A stretch of DNA of 64,000 nt from Cytophagales bacterium (GCA_004292855.1 RDXN01000032.1:1-64000), one strand, 5' to 3'; positions 8,892-17,828 are shown, counted from the first letter of the stretch. The notes: generated by a model from the letters alone, not told the origin. Made by a program: numbers and translations.

Positions 8892-10154
8892 CTAGGTCTT
8901 TTGCTTCTTTTTCTTGGCTGCCGGAAACAGGATGTTATTCAAAATCAGGCGGTAACCGGCTGAGTTAGGATGCAAATTCAGGTCGGTGGGTTCCTCGCCG
9001 ATCTCGTGCCGGTAATCTTCGGGGTCGTGGCCACCGTAGAACGTGAAGAATCCCCGGCCATAGGGCGCGTGAATATAACGAGCTTCGCCAGCCGCTTTGG
9101 CCTCGGCCATCACCACTACTTCGGGTTTGAGATATGCTTTTTTGAAGGCTGTTGTCTGCCCCATAAACCCCTTAATCACATTCAGGTGGTTTTGGGTCAG
9201 CATCGTTGGAATAGGGTCGTATTTAGCCGAAAACTGGAACAGAGAGAAATAGTCGTTGTGTTCAGCTAAACCGCGCTCTTCGGGTTGGTTATCAATGGTC
9301 GAAAACTCAATCATGTACGGGTTCGTGATGACCTGAAAGTTGCGAAAGGCCATTGTCTGACTAAAATCGAGCTTATTGTTCACGTTTGGGTCATAGCCAT
9401 CACCGTCATAAAAGGCATCGACCATGTCGGAGTTTTGTGCGGCCAACGCGATATCGTACGTGTCCGTTGCGTTGCACATAGCAAATAGATAGCCGCCACC
9501 CAGCGAGAAATCGCGGATTTTCTTGACCACGCCCAGCTTCATTTGGGTTACTTTACTATAGCCATATTTTCGGGTGATTCCCTCGGCTTCCTGCTTCTGG
9601 GCAATGTACCAGGGTTGGTCCTTGAAGTGGAAAAACTTGCCAAACTGCCCCGTAAAGTCTTCATGGTGAAGGTGTAACCAGTCGTATTCGGGCAATTTTC
9701 CGTCGAGTACCTCCGAGTCGAACACCACGTCGTAGGGGATTTCGGCGTAGGTCATAACCATCGTCACGGCGTCGTCCCAGGGTTGTTTAGTCTTGGGCGA
9801 ATACACGGCCACCTTGGGTGGTTTCTGGAGCTTCACGGCGTCCATGTTGGCGTCGGGCGATTGCACCTCGGCCAAAATCTGAGCGGCCTGAGCCTCCGAG
9901 ATAATCTCGTAGCTAACCCCCCGAATAACCATCTCGTTCACAAACGCCTGACTTTGAGGCATCAGGAACGAACCGCCCCGATAGTTGAGGAGCCAGTCGA
10001 TTTCGGTGTCGTGCGTTTTGAGCACCCAATAAGCGATACCGTACGCTTTAAGGTGGTTTTTCTGATTGTCGTCCATCGGAATCAACAGCCGGTTGGCCAT
10101 CGCAGGGGCGATCAGGCTCAGAAAAAGGATGAGTGGTAGGAGCAGACGTTTCAT
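8892..10154 (-). CDS. Secreted conserved Bacteroidota protein
   Basis: Protein of 420 residues with a clear signal peptide (about 1-20, ending APAMAN) and a lysine-rich tail. It resembles a Bacteroidota family that databases often label asparagine synthetase B, but no glutaminase or synthetase motif is visible. The segment FFTFYGGHDPEDY and the ending LNLHPNSAGYRLILNNILFP recall ThuA-like class I amidotransferase folds. That comparison is tentative and the function is unknown. It is divergent from the small membrane protein gene at 10243, with an 88-bp gap. Confidence 0.75.
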   Translation of the reverse strand: MKRLLLPLILFLSLIAPAMANRLLIPMDDNQKNHLKAYGIAYWVLKTHDTEIDWLLNYRGGSFLMPQSQAFVNEMVIRGVSYEIISEAQAAQILAEVQSPDANMDAVKLQKPPKVAVYSPKTKQPWDDAVTMVMTYAEIPYDVVFDSEVLDGKLPEYDWLHLHHEDFTGQFGKFFHFKDQPWYIAQKQEAEGITRKYGYSKVTQMKLGVVKKIRDFSLGGGYLFAMCNATDTYDIALAAQNSDMVDAFYDGDGYDPNVNNKLDFSQTMAFRNFQVITNPYMIEFSTIDNQPEERGLAEHNDYFSLFQFSAKYDPIPTMLTQNHLNVIKGFMGQTTAFKKAYLKPEVVVMAEAKAAGEARYIHAPYGRGFFTFYGGHDPEDYRHEIGEEPTDLNLHPNSAGYRLILNNILFPAAKKKKQKT

Positions 10155-10242
10155 CGGTTATCTTGAAATCAAGGGGTGCCGTAGCTTTGTGTTAACGAAT
10201 TTAAGCAAAATTTGTGCGAGGAATCACAAGAAGCTTTTATTG

Positions 10243-10521
10243 ATGGCGACTGTTTTTAACTCATTCAGTAAATCAACGAAGCGTTGGCTGACCGCATTGA
10301 TTGGTTGTTTGTTGGTAGTGGGCGTTGGCTGGGTGGTTTCGACTCGTCCAGACTGGGCTACAAAACACCCGTACTTACTCATTAAAGCCAGTTGGAAGGC
10401 TGGCAAGTTTGTGTTATTGGGGCTGCTTGCGTTTGGCATTAAATGGTGGACCAAACGAACCAAAACCGGAGTGGACGAGACTCCCCAACCTGATGAATCG
10501 ACCTCTCTGCCAGAATTATGA
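10243..10521 (+). CDS. Small two-TM membrane protein
   Basis: A 92-residue protein from the ATG at 10243. Hydrophobic segments at about 15-33 and 52-66 are followed by a charged, proline-rich tail (DETPQPDES). Its stop overlaps the start of the ABC permease (ATGA at 10518-10521), so the two are probably made together. I do not recognise a family. The frame stays open upstream to 10066, but that part lies within the divergent gene. Confidence 0.65.
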   Translation: MATVFNSFSKSTKRWLTALIGCLLVVGVGWVVSTRPDWATKHPYLLIKASWKAGKFVLLGLLAFGIKWWTKRTKTGVDETPQPDESTSLPEL

Positions 10522-11756
10522 ATTTACTCGAAAACATTCGCGAGGGGCTACGCTCTATTGCCGGTAACCAACTCCGGGCCATTCTGACCTCGGCCATTAT
10601 TGCCATTGGTATTACATCGCTGGTGGGAATCCTGACGGCTATCGACGGTATACAAACCTCGCTCAGCAGCAGTTTTGAGGGATTGGGGGCCAATACGTTC
10701 AGTATTTTCGTGGAGCAGCAACGCGGCCGGTTTGGCGGTCGCATGCAGCAATTCAACGAGCCGATCACCTACCGGCAGGCTGTTCAGTTTAAACGACGCT
10801 TTCCGTATGGAGCTACGATTTCGGTTTCGTCGTTGCTGTCGGGGGCCACGCAGGTAAAATTTGGCTCCAAAAAAACGAACCCTAACGTGCAGTTATACGG
10901 CATCGACGATACCTACCTGACCGTCAAAAACTACAAAATTGCCACTGGACGCAGCCTGAACGCGAACGATTTAGAGAACGGTCTGAACGTTACCGTAATT
11001 GGCAGCGAGCTTGCTGGTGCCCTGTTCGGCAAGAATGTCAACCCCCTAAACCAGTTTATCCGGGCGCAGAACGTGCCGTTTAAGGTGATCGGTATCCTCG
11101 AAAAAAAGGGGAGCCTGACCGGGGCGGGCGACGATCGGGTGATGCTCATTCCGCTCGATAATGCCCGCGTGCTGGCTGGTTCCCGTACGCTTTCGTTCGA
11201 TATTACGGCCTCAGTGGCCAGCATTGGCGATCAGGAAACGGCTATCGGCGAAGCGCGTGGCACCATGCGGCTGGTCCGGCGCGACCCGCTCGGCCAACCC
11301 GATTCGTTCCGTATCGAAAGTGCCGATGCGTTGGTGAAAGACCTCGAAGAAACCACGGGCGTACTGCGTGTAGGTGGCTTTGTAGTGGGGTTCATCACGC
11401 TCATTGGCGCGGCCATTGCCCTCATGAACATCATGTTGGTGTCGGTTACGGAGCGCACCCGCGAGATCGGCATTCGCAAATCGCTGGGAGCCACCCCCCG
11501 GCTTATCCGGCTTCAATTCCTGATCGAGGCCATCGTGATTTGTTTGTTGGGGGGCATCGGGGGTGTATTGCTGGGGTTGGCCATCGGCAACCTGATCTCG
11601 CAGGTAGTGAGTCAGGGCGAAGGAGCTTTTGTGGTGCCGTGGCTGTGGATGTCGCTTGGCATCGTAATTTGCGTGGCTGTAGGGCTGTTCTCGGGCATTT
11701 ACCCGGCCATCCGGGCCTCCCGGCTCGACCCAATCGAGGCTCTGCGGTATGAATAA
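10518..11756 (+). CDS. MacB/FtsX-family ABC transporter permease
   Basis: Inner-membrane permease of 412 residues with the MacB architecture: one N-terminal TM (about 20-42), a large periplasmic MacB_PCD domain, then three TMs in the C-terminal FtsX domain (about 283-305, 333-356, 370-395). It begins MNLLENIREGLRSI. The coupling segment ERTREIGIRKSLGA, typical of these permeases, precedes the second TM of the C-terminal group. No ATPase gene is adjacent, so the nucleotide-binding subunit must be encoded elsewhere. Family roles include peptide or lipoprotein export and mechanotransmission; which applies is unknown. Confidence 0.92.
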   Translation: MNLLENIREGLRSIAGNQLRAILTSAIIAIGITSLVGILTAIDGIQTSLSSSFEGLGANTFSIFVEQQRGRFGGRMQQFNEPITYRQAVQFKRRFPYGATISVSSLLSGATQVKFGSKKTNPNVQLYGIDDTYLTVKNYKIATGRSLNANDLENGLNVTVIGSELAGALFGKNVNPLNQFIRAQNVPFKVIGILEKKGSLTGAGDDRVMLIPLDNARVLAGSRTLSFDITASVASIGDQETAIGEARGTMRLVRRDPLGQPDSFRIESADALVKDLEETTGVLRVGGFVVGFITLIGAAIALMNIMLVSVTERTREIGIRKSLGATPRLIRLQFLIEAIVICLLGGIGGVLLGLAIGNLISQVVSQGEGAFVVPWLWMSLGIVICVAVGLFSGIYPAIRASRLDPIEALRYE

Positions 11757-11779
11757 CAACTTCAGTTTTTGCGTATTTC

Positions 11780-12823
11780 ATGAATCAAACTGCTCATGTT
11801 TCACCGCTCGACCGCTCGCGGCAGGCCGAGTTTCAACAGGTTATTGATCAGAAAACCAAACCATTAGGTGCCTTGGGGCAACTCGAAGCCCTGGCTCTTC
11901 AACTGGCCCTGATCCGCCAAACGTCCACGCCAACCCTCTCCAATCCGCATTTGCTCGTCTTTGCCGCCGACCACGGCCTCACCGCCGAGGGCGTGAGCGC
12001 GTATCCAGCAGCCGTAACCTACCAGATGGTGCTGAATTTTCTGGCCGGGGGGGCGGCTGTCAATGTATTCTGCCGTCAAAATGGTTTGCAACTCGTTGTT
12101 TGCGACGTGGGTGTGAACGGCTCATTTGCCGAAAATGCCCCTGGTTTTGTGAAGTACAAAGTGGCTCCCGGCACCCGGAACATGCGTCATGAGCAAGCGA
12201 TGACCCCCGACGAGTGCGAGGCCGCGATGGATGCAGGCCGCACATTGGTCGATGGTGTTCATCACCGCGATTGTAACGTGATTGGCTTTGGCGAAATGGG
12301 TATTGGCAACACTTCGTCGGCGGCCCTGCTCATGCACCGGATCACAAAACTGCCCCTGAGCCAGTGCGTTGGACGGGGTACTGGCCTTGACGATACCCAA
12401 CTGACCCACAAACTAGCTGTATTGCAGGCCGTGTCGGACCGGCACGCCGATGCCCAAACGCCAATGGAGTTGTTAACGGCACTGGGCGGACTGGAGATTG
12501 CCGCCATTGTGGGCGGGATGCTGCAAGCGGCTCAGAATAAGATGGTGATGCTGGTTGATGGGTTCATTGCCACCTCGGCCTTGCTCGTGGCCCAGGCCAT
12601 CGCCCCCTCCGTGCGCGACTACTGCGTATTTTGCCACCAATCTGATGAGGCTGGTCACCGGCTCATGCTCGATTTTCTACAGGCCAAACCCCTGCTCAAA
12701 CTCGACATGCGTTTGGGCGAAGGTAGCGGGTGTGCGTTGGCCTACCCGCTCCTGCAAAGTGCTACGGCTATGTTGTCGGAAATGGCCTCATTCGCGTCGG
12801 CAGGGGTTTCGGAGAAGGTTTAG
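11780..12823 (+). CDS. cobT: Nicotinate-nucleotide-dimethylbenzimidazole phosphoribosyltransferase
   Basis: Cytoplasmic enzyme of 347 residues that makes alpha-ribazole phosphate for the lower ligand of cobalamin. The N-terminal substrate motif KTKPLGALGQLE and the catalytic Glu314 in RLGEGSGCAL are present. It lies 23 bp after the permease gene, leaving no room for a cobalamin riboswitch of its own. No other cobalamin gene is in the window, so this may be a salvage gene or the rest may be elsewhere. Its TAG stop shares bases with the stop of the convergent asparaginase gene. Confidence 0.95.
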   Translation: MNQTAHVSPLDRSRQAEFQQVIDQKTKPLGALGQLEALALQLALIRQTSTPTLSNPHLLVFAADHGLTAEGVSAYPAAVTYQMVLNFLAGGAAVNVFCRQNGLQLVVCDVGVNGSFAENAPGFVKYKVAPGTRNMRHEQAMTPDECEAAMDAGRTLVDGVHHRDCNVIGFGEMGIGNTSSAALLMHRITKLPLSQCVGRGTGLDDTQLTHKLAVLQAVSDRHADAQTPMELLTALGGLEIAAIVGGMLQAAQNKMVMLVDGFIATSALLVAQAIAPSVRDYCVFCHQSDEAGHRLMLDFLQAKPLLKLDMRLGEGSGCALAYPLLQSATAMLSEMASFASAGVSEKV

Positions 12824-13860
12824 CCGAAATAACTTTTCGATGGAAACACCTTTGTGGGGGTCTCGCCCGACGTTACGGTATAGCTAAACTCTTTTTGTAT
12901 AGCATAGGCCCCTACCTCGCCCGACTTGTTCAGGGCAATCAGGGCTACCTGAAACGTTTTGGCCCGCTCGGGGTCGCGCTTTACGATTCGCTCGACCACC
13001 TCGCGGCAAGCGGCTTCGGGCGATTTACCCTGTCGCATCAGTTCAACGGCGAGGTGCGCCCCGGCCATACGGATTACCTCTTCGCCCTGCCCGGTACAGA
13101 CAACAGCCCCAATCTCGTTGTCGACGTACAGGCCCGCCCCAATAATAGGTGAGTCACCCACGCGTCCGTGCAGTTTGAAGGCCATCCCACTCGTCGTACA
13201 CATGCCCGACACATTGCCCGACACATCGAGCGCGATGGTGCCCATCGTGTCGTGGTTGGGGGTGCCATCGTCGAAATACGACGGAGCAAACGGACCGTTT
13301 CCTTTGCGCGATGGTTTGGTTTTTGGGCTATTTTCGATATTGATGACTGGCTTATACTCCGATTTTTTAAGCCAGTTCTGATAGGCTTTCTGGGCGTCGG
13401 CGGAGAGTTTCACGGGTTCCAGCGCGAACCCGTTTTGAAGGGCGAATTGCTGGGCACCCGCGCCCGCCAGCATCACGTGGGGCGTAGTTTCCATCACTTT
13501 CCGGGCCACTGAAACGGGATGTTTAATCCGCTCCAGAAACACCACCGACCCGCAGTTAAAACGGTCGTCCATGATACAGGCGTCGAGCGTTACGTGGCCG
13601 TCGCGGTCGGGGTTGGCCTCAAGGCCCACGCAGCAACTGGGTTCGTTCTCGATGGCAATGCCCGCTTGCTCAACGGCATCCAGAGCGTGGCCACCTGCTT
13701 TCAGAACGGGCCACGCGCCGTTGTTGGCCGTAACGCCACTGTCCCAGGTCGACACCACAATGGGCTTCAGGGCAGCCGATTTGCCACCAAACAAAGTAGG
13801 AAGGCCGAGAGAAGGAAGGGCAAATGTACTTAGACTCAAAAAACGACGACGCGATGGCAT
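12820..13860 (-). CDS. N-terminal-nucleophile asparaginase / glycosylasparaginase family
   Basis: Ntn-hydrolase of 346 residues that should self-cleave into two chains. The nucleophile is Thr205 in HDTMGTIAL, as in N4-(beta-N-acetylglucosaminyl)-L-asparaginases. The usual GRVGDSPIIGAGLYVDN segment follows. The chosen ATG gives a twin-arginine-like leader, SRRRFLSLSTFAL; the frame extends upstream to 13920 but without a better signal. Likely exported, cleaving Asn-linked sugar or isoaspartyl bonds. Its TAA stop overlaps the stop of cobT within the four bases TTAG. Confidence 0.92.
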   Translation of the reverse strand: MPSRRRFLSLSTFALPSLGLPTLFGGKSAALKPIVVSTWDSGVTANNGAWPVLKAGGHALDAVEQAGIAIENEPSCCVGLEANPDRDGHVTLDACIMDDRFNCGSVVFLERIKHPVSVARKVMETTPHVMLAGAGAQQFALQNGFALEPVKLSADAQKAYQNWLKKSEYKPVINIENSPKTKPSRKGNGPFAPSYFDDGTPNHDTMGTIALDVSGNVSGMCTTSGMAFKLHGRVGDSPIIGAGLYVDNEIGAVVCTGQGEEVIRMAGAHLAVELMRQGKSPEAACREVVERIVKRDPERAKTFQVALIALNKSGEVGAYAIQKEFSYTVTSGETPTKVFPSKSYFG

Positions 13861-13995
13861 AGGAACCAGGGTTTGATTTTGGTAAAAATAAACAAAAAGC
13901 CAAACCTTACTTTGTGACAAAACAAATTACACGTCGTCGGTGGTTATTGACTACATTCGGCTCGTCAAACGAACCCTTCACTAGTAACGTACACG

Positions 13996-15459
13996 ATGAA
14001 TACAAACATCACCCGATTATTGATAGTCGGTTTTCTATTGGGCGGCATATCGTGCGCCCGCAATCCTGTAACGGGCAAGCGCGAACTGTCGTTGATGTCG
14101 GAACAACAGGAAATTGCCATTGGACAGGAGTCGCATCCGCAGATTGTGGCCACAATGGGCCTGTATGAAAACAAGCAACTCCAGGATTTTATCAACGAGA
14201 AAGGCAAGGCGATGGGGGCTATTTCGCACCGACCTAATTTGCCTTATCAGTTTTACATTGTCGACTCACCAGTCGTAAACGCCTTTGCCGTGCCGGGGGG
14301 CTACGTGTACTTTACGCGGGGCATTCTGGCACACTTCAACAACGAAGCTGAGTTTGCGGGAGTACTGGGCCACGAGATCGGTCACGTTACGGCCAAACAC
14401 TCGGTTCGGCAGCAAAGCTCACAGTTGCTTACTACGCTGGGGGCTATTGCCGGTACAATCGCGGTGCCGCAATTGGGCGAAACCTTAATGCAGGGTGCCC
14501 AATTACTCACCCTGCGTTATAGCCGCGAACACGAATCTGAATCCGATGGACTTGGTGTTCAGTACTCCAGCAAGATCGGTTACGACGCCGTGCAAATGGC
14601 CAATTTCTTTAACACCATCAAGCGAATTCAGGATGATGCAGGCCAGAAAATCCCCGACTTCCTGTCGACTCACCCCGACCCAGGCGACCGGTATAAGCGA
14701 GTGCAGGATTTAGCCAAGAACTACCAGGGAGCATACCCCAGTCAATATAAAGTGGAGCGCGAACGCTACCTGCGCATGATCGACGGTATTATTGTGGGCG
14801 AAGATCCCAAGCAGGGTTTTGTAGAGAACAATATGTTTTACCACCCCGTTTTGAAATTCCAGTTTCCCGTGCCGAATGGCTGGAAGCATCAAAACTCACC
14901 CGAGCAGTTCCAGATGGGGCCAGCCGATGGGAAGGCCGCTATGATTCTGATGCTGGCAAAAGGCAACTCGCTCGACGAAGCCGCTCAAACAATGGTGAAA
15001 GAGCTGAATCTGACGGTTTTGGAAAACGGACGGACAACCATCAATGGTAGCCCGGCGTTGGTTATTGTTTCAAAACAAAACCCGCAGCAGCAACAACAGG
15101 GGCAACCCCAACAGCAGCAGACGGCGGCCAATACGCTCCAGATTGCCACATGGCTCATCCAGTATAACGGGAGTATTTATGCCCTGCACGGGCTATCGTC
15201 GGCGGCAGATTTTAACGCTCGGTCAGGTTCATTTCGGGGTATTGCCGAGGCATTCCGCTCGCTAACCGACCCCGAAAAGCTGAATCGCCAACCCGACCGG
15301 GTAAAAATCGTTGAAAGCCCCCGTGATGGATCATTCAGCGAGATCATGTCTGCGTTGAACATGCCCGCCAGTCGGCTTCAGGAACTAGCCGTGCTGAACA
15401 GCATGCAGGCCACCGACCGGGTAACGCGTGGTACGTTAGTGAAGACAATCCGGCGGTAA
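13996..15459 (+). CDS. M48-family metalloprotease lipoprotein (BepA-like)
   Basis: Envelope zinc protease of 487 residues. A lipoprotein signal ends at Cys20 (GGISC). The zinc motif HEIGH is at 126-130, with the third ligand expected in the EHESESD segment around 180. A glutamine-rich linker (near residues 357-372) precedes a C-terminal part resembling a LysM-type module ending in RGTLVKTI. Relatives such as BepA degrade or help assemble outer-membrane proteins. It is divergent from the asparaginase gene and convergent with the nucleotidyltransferase gene, whose stop directly abuts it. Confidence 0.93.
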   Translation: MNTNITRLLIVGFLLGGISCARNPVTGKRELSLMSEQQEIAIGQESHPQIVATMGLYENKQLQDFINEKGKAMGAISHRPNLPYQFYIVDSPVVNAFAVPGGYVYFTRGILAHFNNEAEFAGVLGHEIGHVTAKHSVRQQSSQLLTTLGAIAGTIAVPQLGETLMQGAQLLTLRYSREHESESDGLGVQYSSKIGYDAVQMANFFNTIKRIQDDAGQKIPDFLSTHPDPGDRYKRVQDLAKNYQGAYPSQYKVERERYLRMIDGIIVGEDPKQGFVENNMFYHPVLKFQFPVPNGWKHQNSPEQFQMGPADGKAAMILMLAKGNSLDEAAQTMVKELNLTVLENGRTTINGSPALVIVSKQNPQQQQQGQPQQQQTAANTLQIATWLIQYNGSIYALHGLSSAADFNARSGSFRGIAEAFRSLTDPEKLNRQPDRVKIVESPRDGSFSEIMSALNMPASRLQELAVLNSMQATDRVTRGTLVKTIRR

Positions 15460-16053
15460 TTATCTGCCATAAAATTTTTCCAGATCGGCGGGGGAGTCCA
15501 AATCGATCAGGCCCGCTTCAAAGGGCACTTCGGCCACGTCGGCGCGGTGTTTGACCAGAATCCAGCGGGCACCTTTGTCGCCAGTAAGGCTCAGAAGCTC
15601 GTCGACGTATCGGGTCGAAAAAATAGCAGGTACACCCAAAGGGCCGTCTGTTCCATAGCGACAGGCGGCTATTTCTTTTTCACCCTCCTGAAACGTCTCC
15701 GAAAGGTGCAACAGTAACCCCAGCGACACGTGCGGTTGATCGGTGAGCAAGACCAGAACGCCGTCGAGTTGTTTTTGGGTCATGTACAGGCCTGCCAAGC
15801 CAATCTTGAGCGACGACGACAAGCCTTCTTCATGTTTTGGGTTGTCGATCAGCGTGATTGGCAGGCCTTCAAGCTCATCGGCAACGGCGTGCCGATTGGC
15901 CCCAAGCACCACCACAACGGGGCCTTTTTGCAGGGCCAGAGCCATATCGGCCATGCGCCGAACGAGCGTTTTGCCCTCGTGTACCAACAATTGCTTAGGT
16001 TGTCCCAGCCGCGACGATGAGCCAGCCGCCAGGATAATCGTTCCGATTTTCAT
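15460..16053 (-). CDS. MocA/MobA-like nucleotidyltransferase
   Basis: GT-A-fold nucleotidyltransferase of 197 residues. The nucleotide-binding start IILAAGSSSRLGQPKQLL carries the LGxPK motif of the MocA/MobA group. Such enzymes attach CMP to molybdopterin, making the dinucleotide cofactor used by xanthine-dehydrogenase-type enzymes. Two such enzymes occur in this window near 47.7-53.5 kb, which makes a molybdenum cofactor role plausible. Its ATG overlaps the truA stop by 4 bases, so it is the last gene of a minus-strand operon. Confidence 0.88.
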   Translation of the reverse strand: MKIGTIILAAGSSSRLGQPKQLLVHEGKTLVRRMADMALALQKGPVVVVLGANRHAVADELEGLPITLIDNPKHEEGLSSSLKIGLAGLYMTQKQLDGVLVLLTDQPHVSLGLLLHLSETFQEGEKEIAACRYGTDGPLGVPAIFSTRYVDELLSLTGDKGARWILVKHRADVAEVPFEAGLIDLDSPADLEKFYGR

Positions 16054-16805
16054 GGAATTACGGTTTTGGGATACCCCACTTCACACAGGAACAGGCCGCT
16101 CGCGGGGGCTGCTCGGCCGGCCACTTTGCGGTCGCGGGCCAAGATAATCTGTTCAAAATCAGCTATCGACATGCGCCCCTGCCCAACCTCAAGTAACGTC
16201 CCAACGATAGCCCGAACCATGCCCCACAAAAACCGATTGGCCCGAATGTGAAAGGTCATATCGGTGCCAGTTTCGGGTCGCCACTCGGCCAGGTCAATGG
16301 TGCAGTGGAAGTGCTTGACGGCGGCTTTGGCTCGACTGAAACTTTGGTAATCGGTGTGTTTCAGCAGTATGGAGGCTGCTTCATTCATCCGGTCAATATT
16401 TACTGGGAAGTGGCAATAATAGGCCTGCATGGGCCGGAAAGCGTCTTTTTGTCGCGTAATTCGATACCTGTAATACCGCGAGAAAGCCGAAAAGCGGGCA
16501 TGAGCGTCGGGTTCTACCGGGAAAATGCGCCGGATGGCAATGTCGGGGGGGAGCATCGCATTGAGCGAGTAGGTGAGCTGCTCCAGATCGGTGAGGGGTT
16601 CGAGCAGGTCGAAGTGGGCAAACTGCTGCTCGGCATGCACGCCCGAGTCGGTCCGGCCACTGCCCAGAATACTGACAGGTTGCCGCAACCGCTTGCTCAG
16701 CTTATCTTCAATCTCGGCCTGAATGCTGTGGCCGTTGGGTTGAATCTGCCAGCCGTGGTACTGCGTGCCACAGTAGGCCAATTCCATAAAATAACGTTGT
16801 GTCAT
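16050..16805 (-). CDS. truA: tRNA pseudouridine(38-40) synthase
   Basis: Pseudouridine synthase of 251 residues modifying U38-U40 in the anticodon arm of tRNAs. The catalytic Asp53 lies in the hallmark GSGRTDSGVHA. The C-terminal motif FHIRANRFLWGMVR is also typical. It overlaps the stop of the Uma2 gene upstream (ATGA at 16802-16805) and the start of the nucleotidyltransferase gene downstream. Length is normal for the family. Confidence 0.97.
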   Translation of the reverse strand: MTQRYFMELAYCGTQYHGWQIQPNGHSIQAEIEDKLSKRLRQPVSILGSGRTDSGVHAEQQFAHFDLLEPLTDLEQLTYSLNAMLPPDIAIRRIFPVEPDAHARFSAFSRYYRYRITRQKDAFRPMQAYYCHFPVNIDRMNEAASILLKHTDYQSFSRAKAAVKHFHCTIDLAEWRPETGTDMTFHIRANRFLWGMVRAIVGTLLEVGQGRMSIADFEQIILARDRKVAGRAAPASGLFLCEVGYPKTVIP

Positions 16806-17419
16806 TCGATTTCTTCCTGCGCTCCCTCGTCTGTTTGGGGAATGAGTTCGATCCCATCGTAAATGGCCGCGATAGTCAGTTCGAGGTCGAGCCGGGGCAT
16901 CACGATAACTTCTTCAGGTTCTACATAAATGGTGTAAATCCACTCGTCGGTTTGTTCGACCCGGCTGTACATCTCCACCGTCATTTTGTATTGGTCAACC
17001 AGCAGGTAATACCAAAGCGCGGGCATTTGGCGATAGCGTTGCCATTTGAAGCCCCGGTCGTTACCGGCAGTCGATTTGGATAATACCTCGACCAACACAC
17101 GAGGTTGCCGGATGATCAGGTTATCGCCCCGCAAATCGAATGGATGGCAGGCCACCACCACGTCGGGGTAGGGCAGATACACCCCCCGCACGACTTCGAC
17201 TTTCATATTCTCGGAGAAAACCCCACAACGTTTGAGTGAAGGTTGTCTTTCAAACAACGAGGCCATTCGGCGGGTCAGTCGATTATGATTAACCGTTCCA
17301 CCGGCCATAGCATACACCTGACCGTCGCGGAATTCGTGTCGAACTTCACTTGTTTCTTCCAGTTTCAGGTATTCCGAAACGGTCAGTTTAGGCAAATAAG
17401 AGAAGGAGCTTGCTTCCAT
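16802..17419 (-). CDS. Uma2-family (DUF820) putative endonuclease
   Basis: Protein of 205 residues with the Uma2 core: EYLKLEE near the start, PDVVVA in the middle, then LVEVLSKSTAGNDRGFKWQRY, the family's PD-(D/E)xK-like region. Uma2 proteins are common in cyanobacteria and Bacteroidota; nuclease activity is predicted from fold and their biology is unclear. It follows the coiled-coil gene by 4 bp and overlaps truA, so it is carried inside a housekeeping operon. Confidence 0.88.
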   Translation of the reverse strand: MEASSFSYLPKLTVSEYLKLEETSEVRHEFRDGQVYAMAGGTVNHNRLTRRMASLFERQPSLKRCGVFSENMKVEVVRGVYLPYPDVVVACHPFDLRGDNLIIRQPRVLVEVLSKSTAGNDRGFKWQRYRQMPALWYYLLVDQYKMTVEMYSRVEQTDEWIYTIYVEPEEVIVMPRLDLELTIAAIYDGIELIPQTDEGAQEEIE

Positions 17420-17423
17420 CAGA

Positions 17424-17795
17424 TCATCCCAATTTCGCTTTGAGATAAGTCATTAGATCATCCAGCTTGTCGTTGATTTGTTGATGTTCTCTTTGGTTAT
17501 CGACCGTTAAATCGGCAACAGCGCGAGCTACTGTATCGATTCTACCATTCAGCTTCTCATCCAGCGAATCAATTCTACCATTCAGCTTCTCATCCAGCGA
17601 ATCAATTCTACCATTCAGCTTCTCATCCAGCGAATCGATTCTGCCATTGACTTCGTCTCTCAACTCATCAACTTTCGTGTCTGTATTGAAGGCGAGTTCA
17701 AATGTTTGCACAGCAAGTGCTTCCAGGCGGTCTTGCTTTTGAAGCATTTCCGCCATCACTTCTTCTAATTGGCCAAAGCGTTTTTCAGGGTTCAT
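17424..17795 (-). CDS. Coiled-coil protein with triplicated 11-residue repeat
   Basis: Acidic, helical protein of 123 residues from the ATG at 17795 (MNPEKRFGQLEEV). The frame extends to 17825, but that would run nearly to the purL stop. The middle carries three near-identical copies of RIDSLDEKLNG, an 11-residue period typical of right-handed coiled coils. The flanks, QLEEVMAEMLQKQDRLE and DNQREHQQINDKLDDL, are also heptad-like. No catalytic motif is seen. Its place directly before the Uma2 gene suggests a partner or scaffold for it; that is inference. Confidence 0.75.
   Translation of the reverse strand: MNPEKRFGQLEEVMAEMLQKQDRLEALAVQTFELAFNTDTKVDELRDEVNGRIDSLDEKLNGRIDSLDEKLNGRIDSLDEKLNGRIDTVARAVADLTVDNQREHQQINDKLDDLMTYLKAKLG
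17541..17639. repeat. Three tandem 33-bp coding repeats
   Basis: Copies at 17541-17573, 17574-17606 and 17607-17639 are nearly identical at DNA level, with one difference near the end of the third. They encode the coiled-coil repeat on the minus strand. Such identity points to recent slippage or recombination. Confidence 0.95.
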
Positions 17796-17828
17796 AGTCA
17801 GTCCAAGTTGATGGCAAGATAACAAAAC

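Noticed and set aside
11757-11779. Cobalamin riboswitch before cobT
   Set aside because: Only 23 bp separate cobT from the preceding gene, too little for a riboswitch.
17541-17639. Tandem 33-bp repeats as a CRISPR array
   Set aside because: The copies are directly adjacent with no spacers and encode the coiled-coil repeat in frame.
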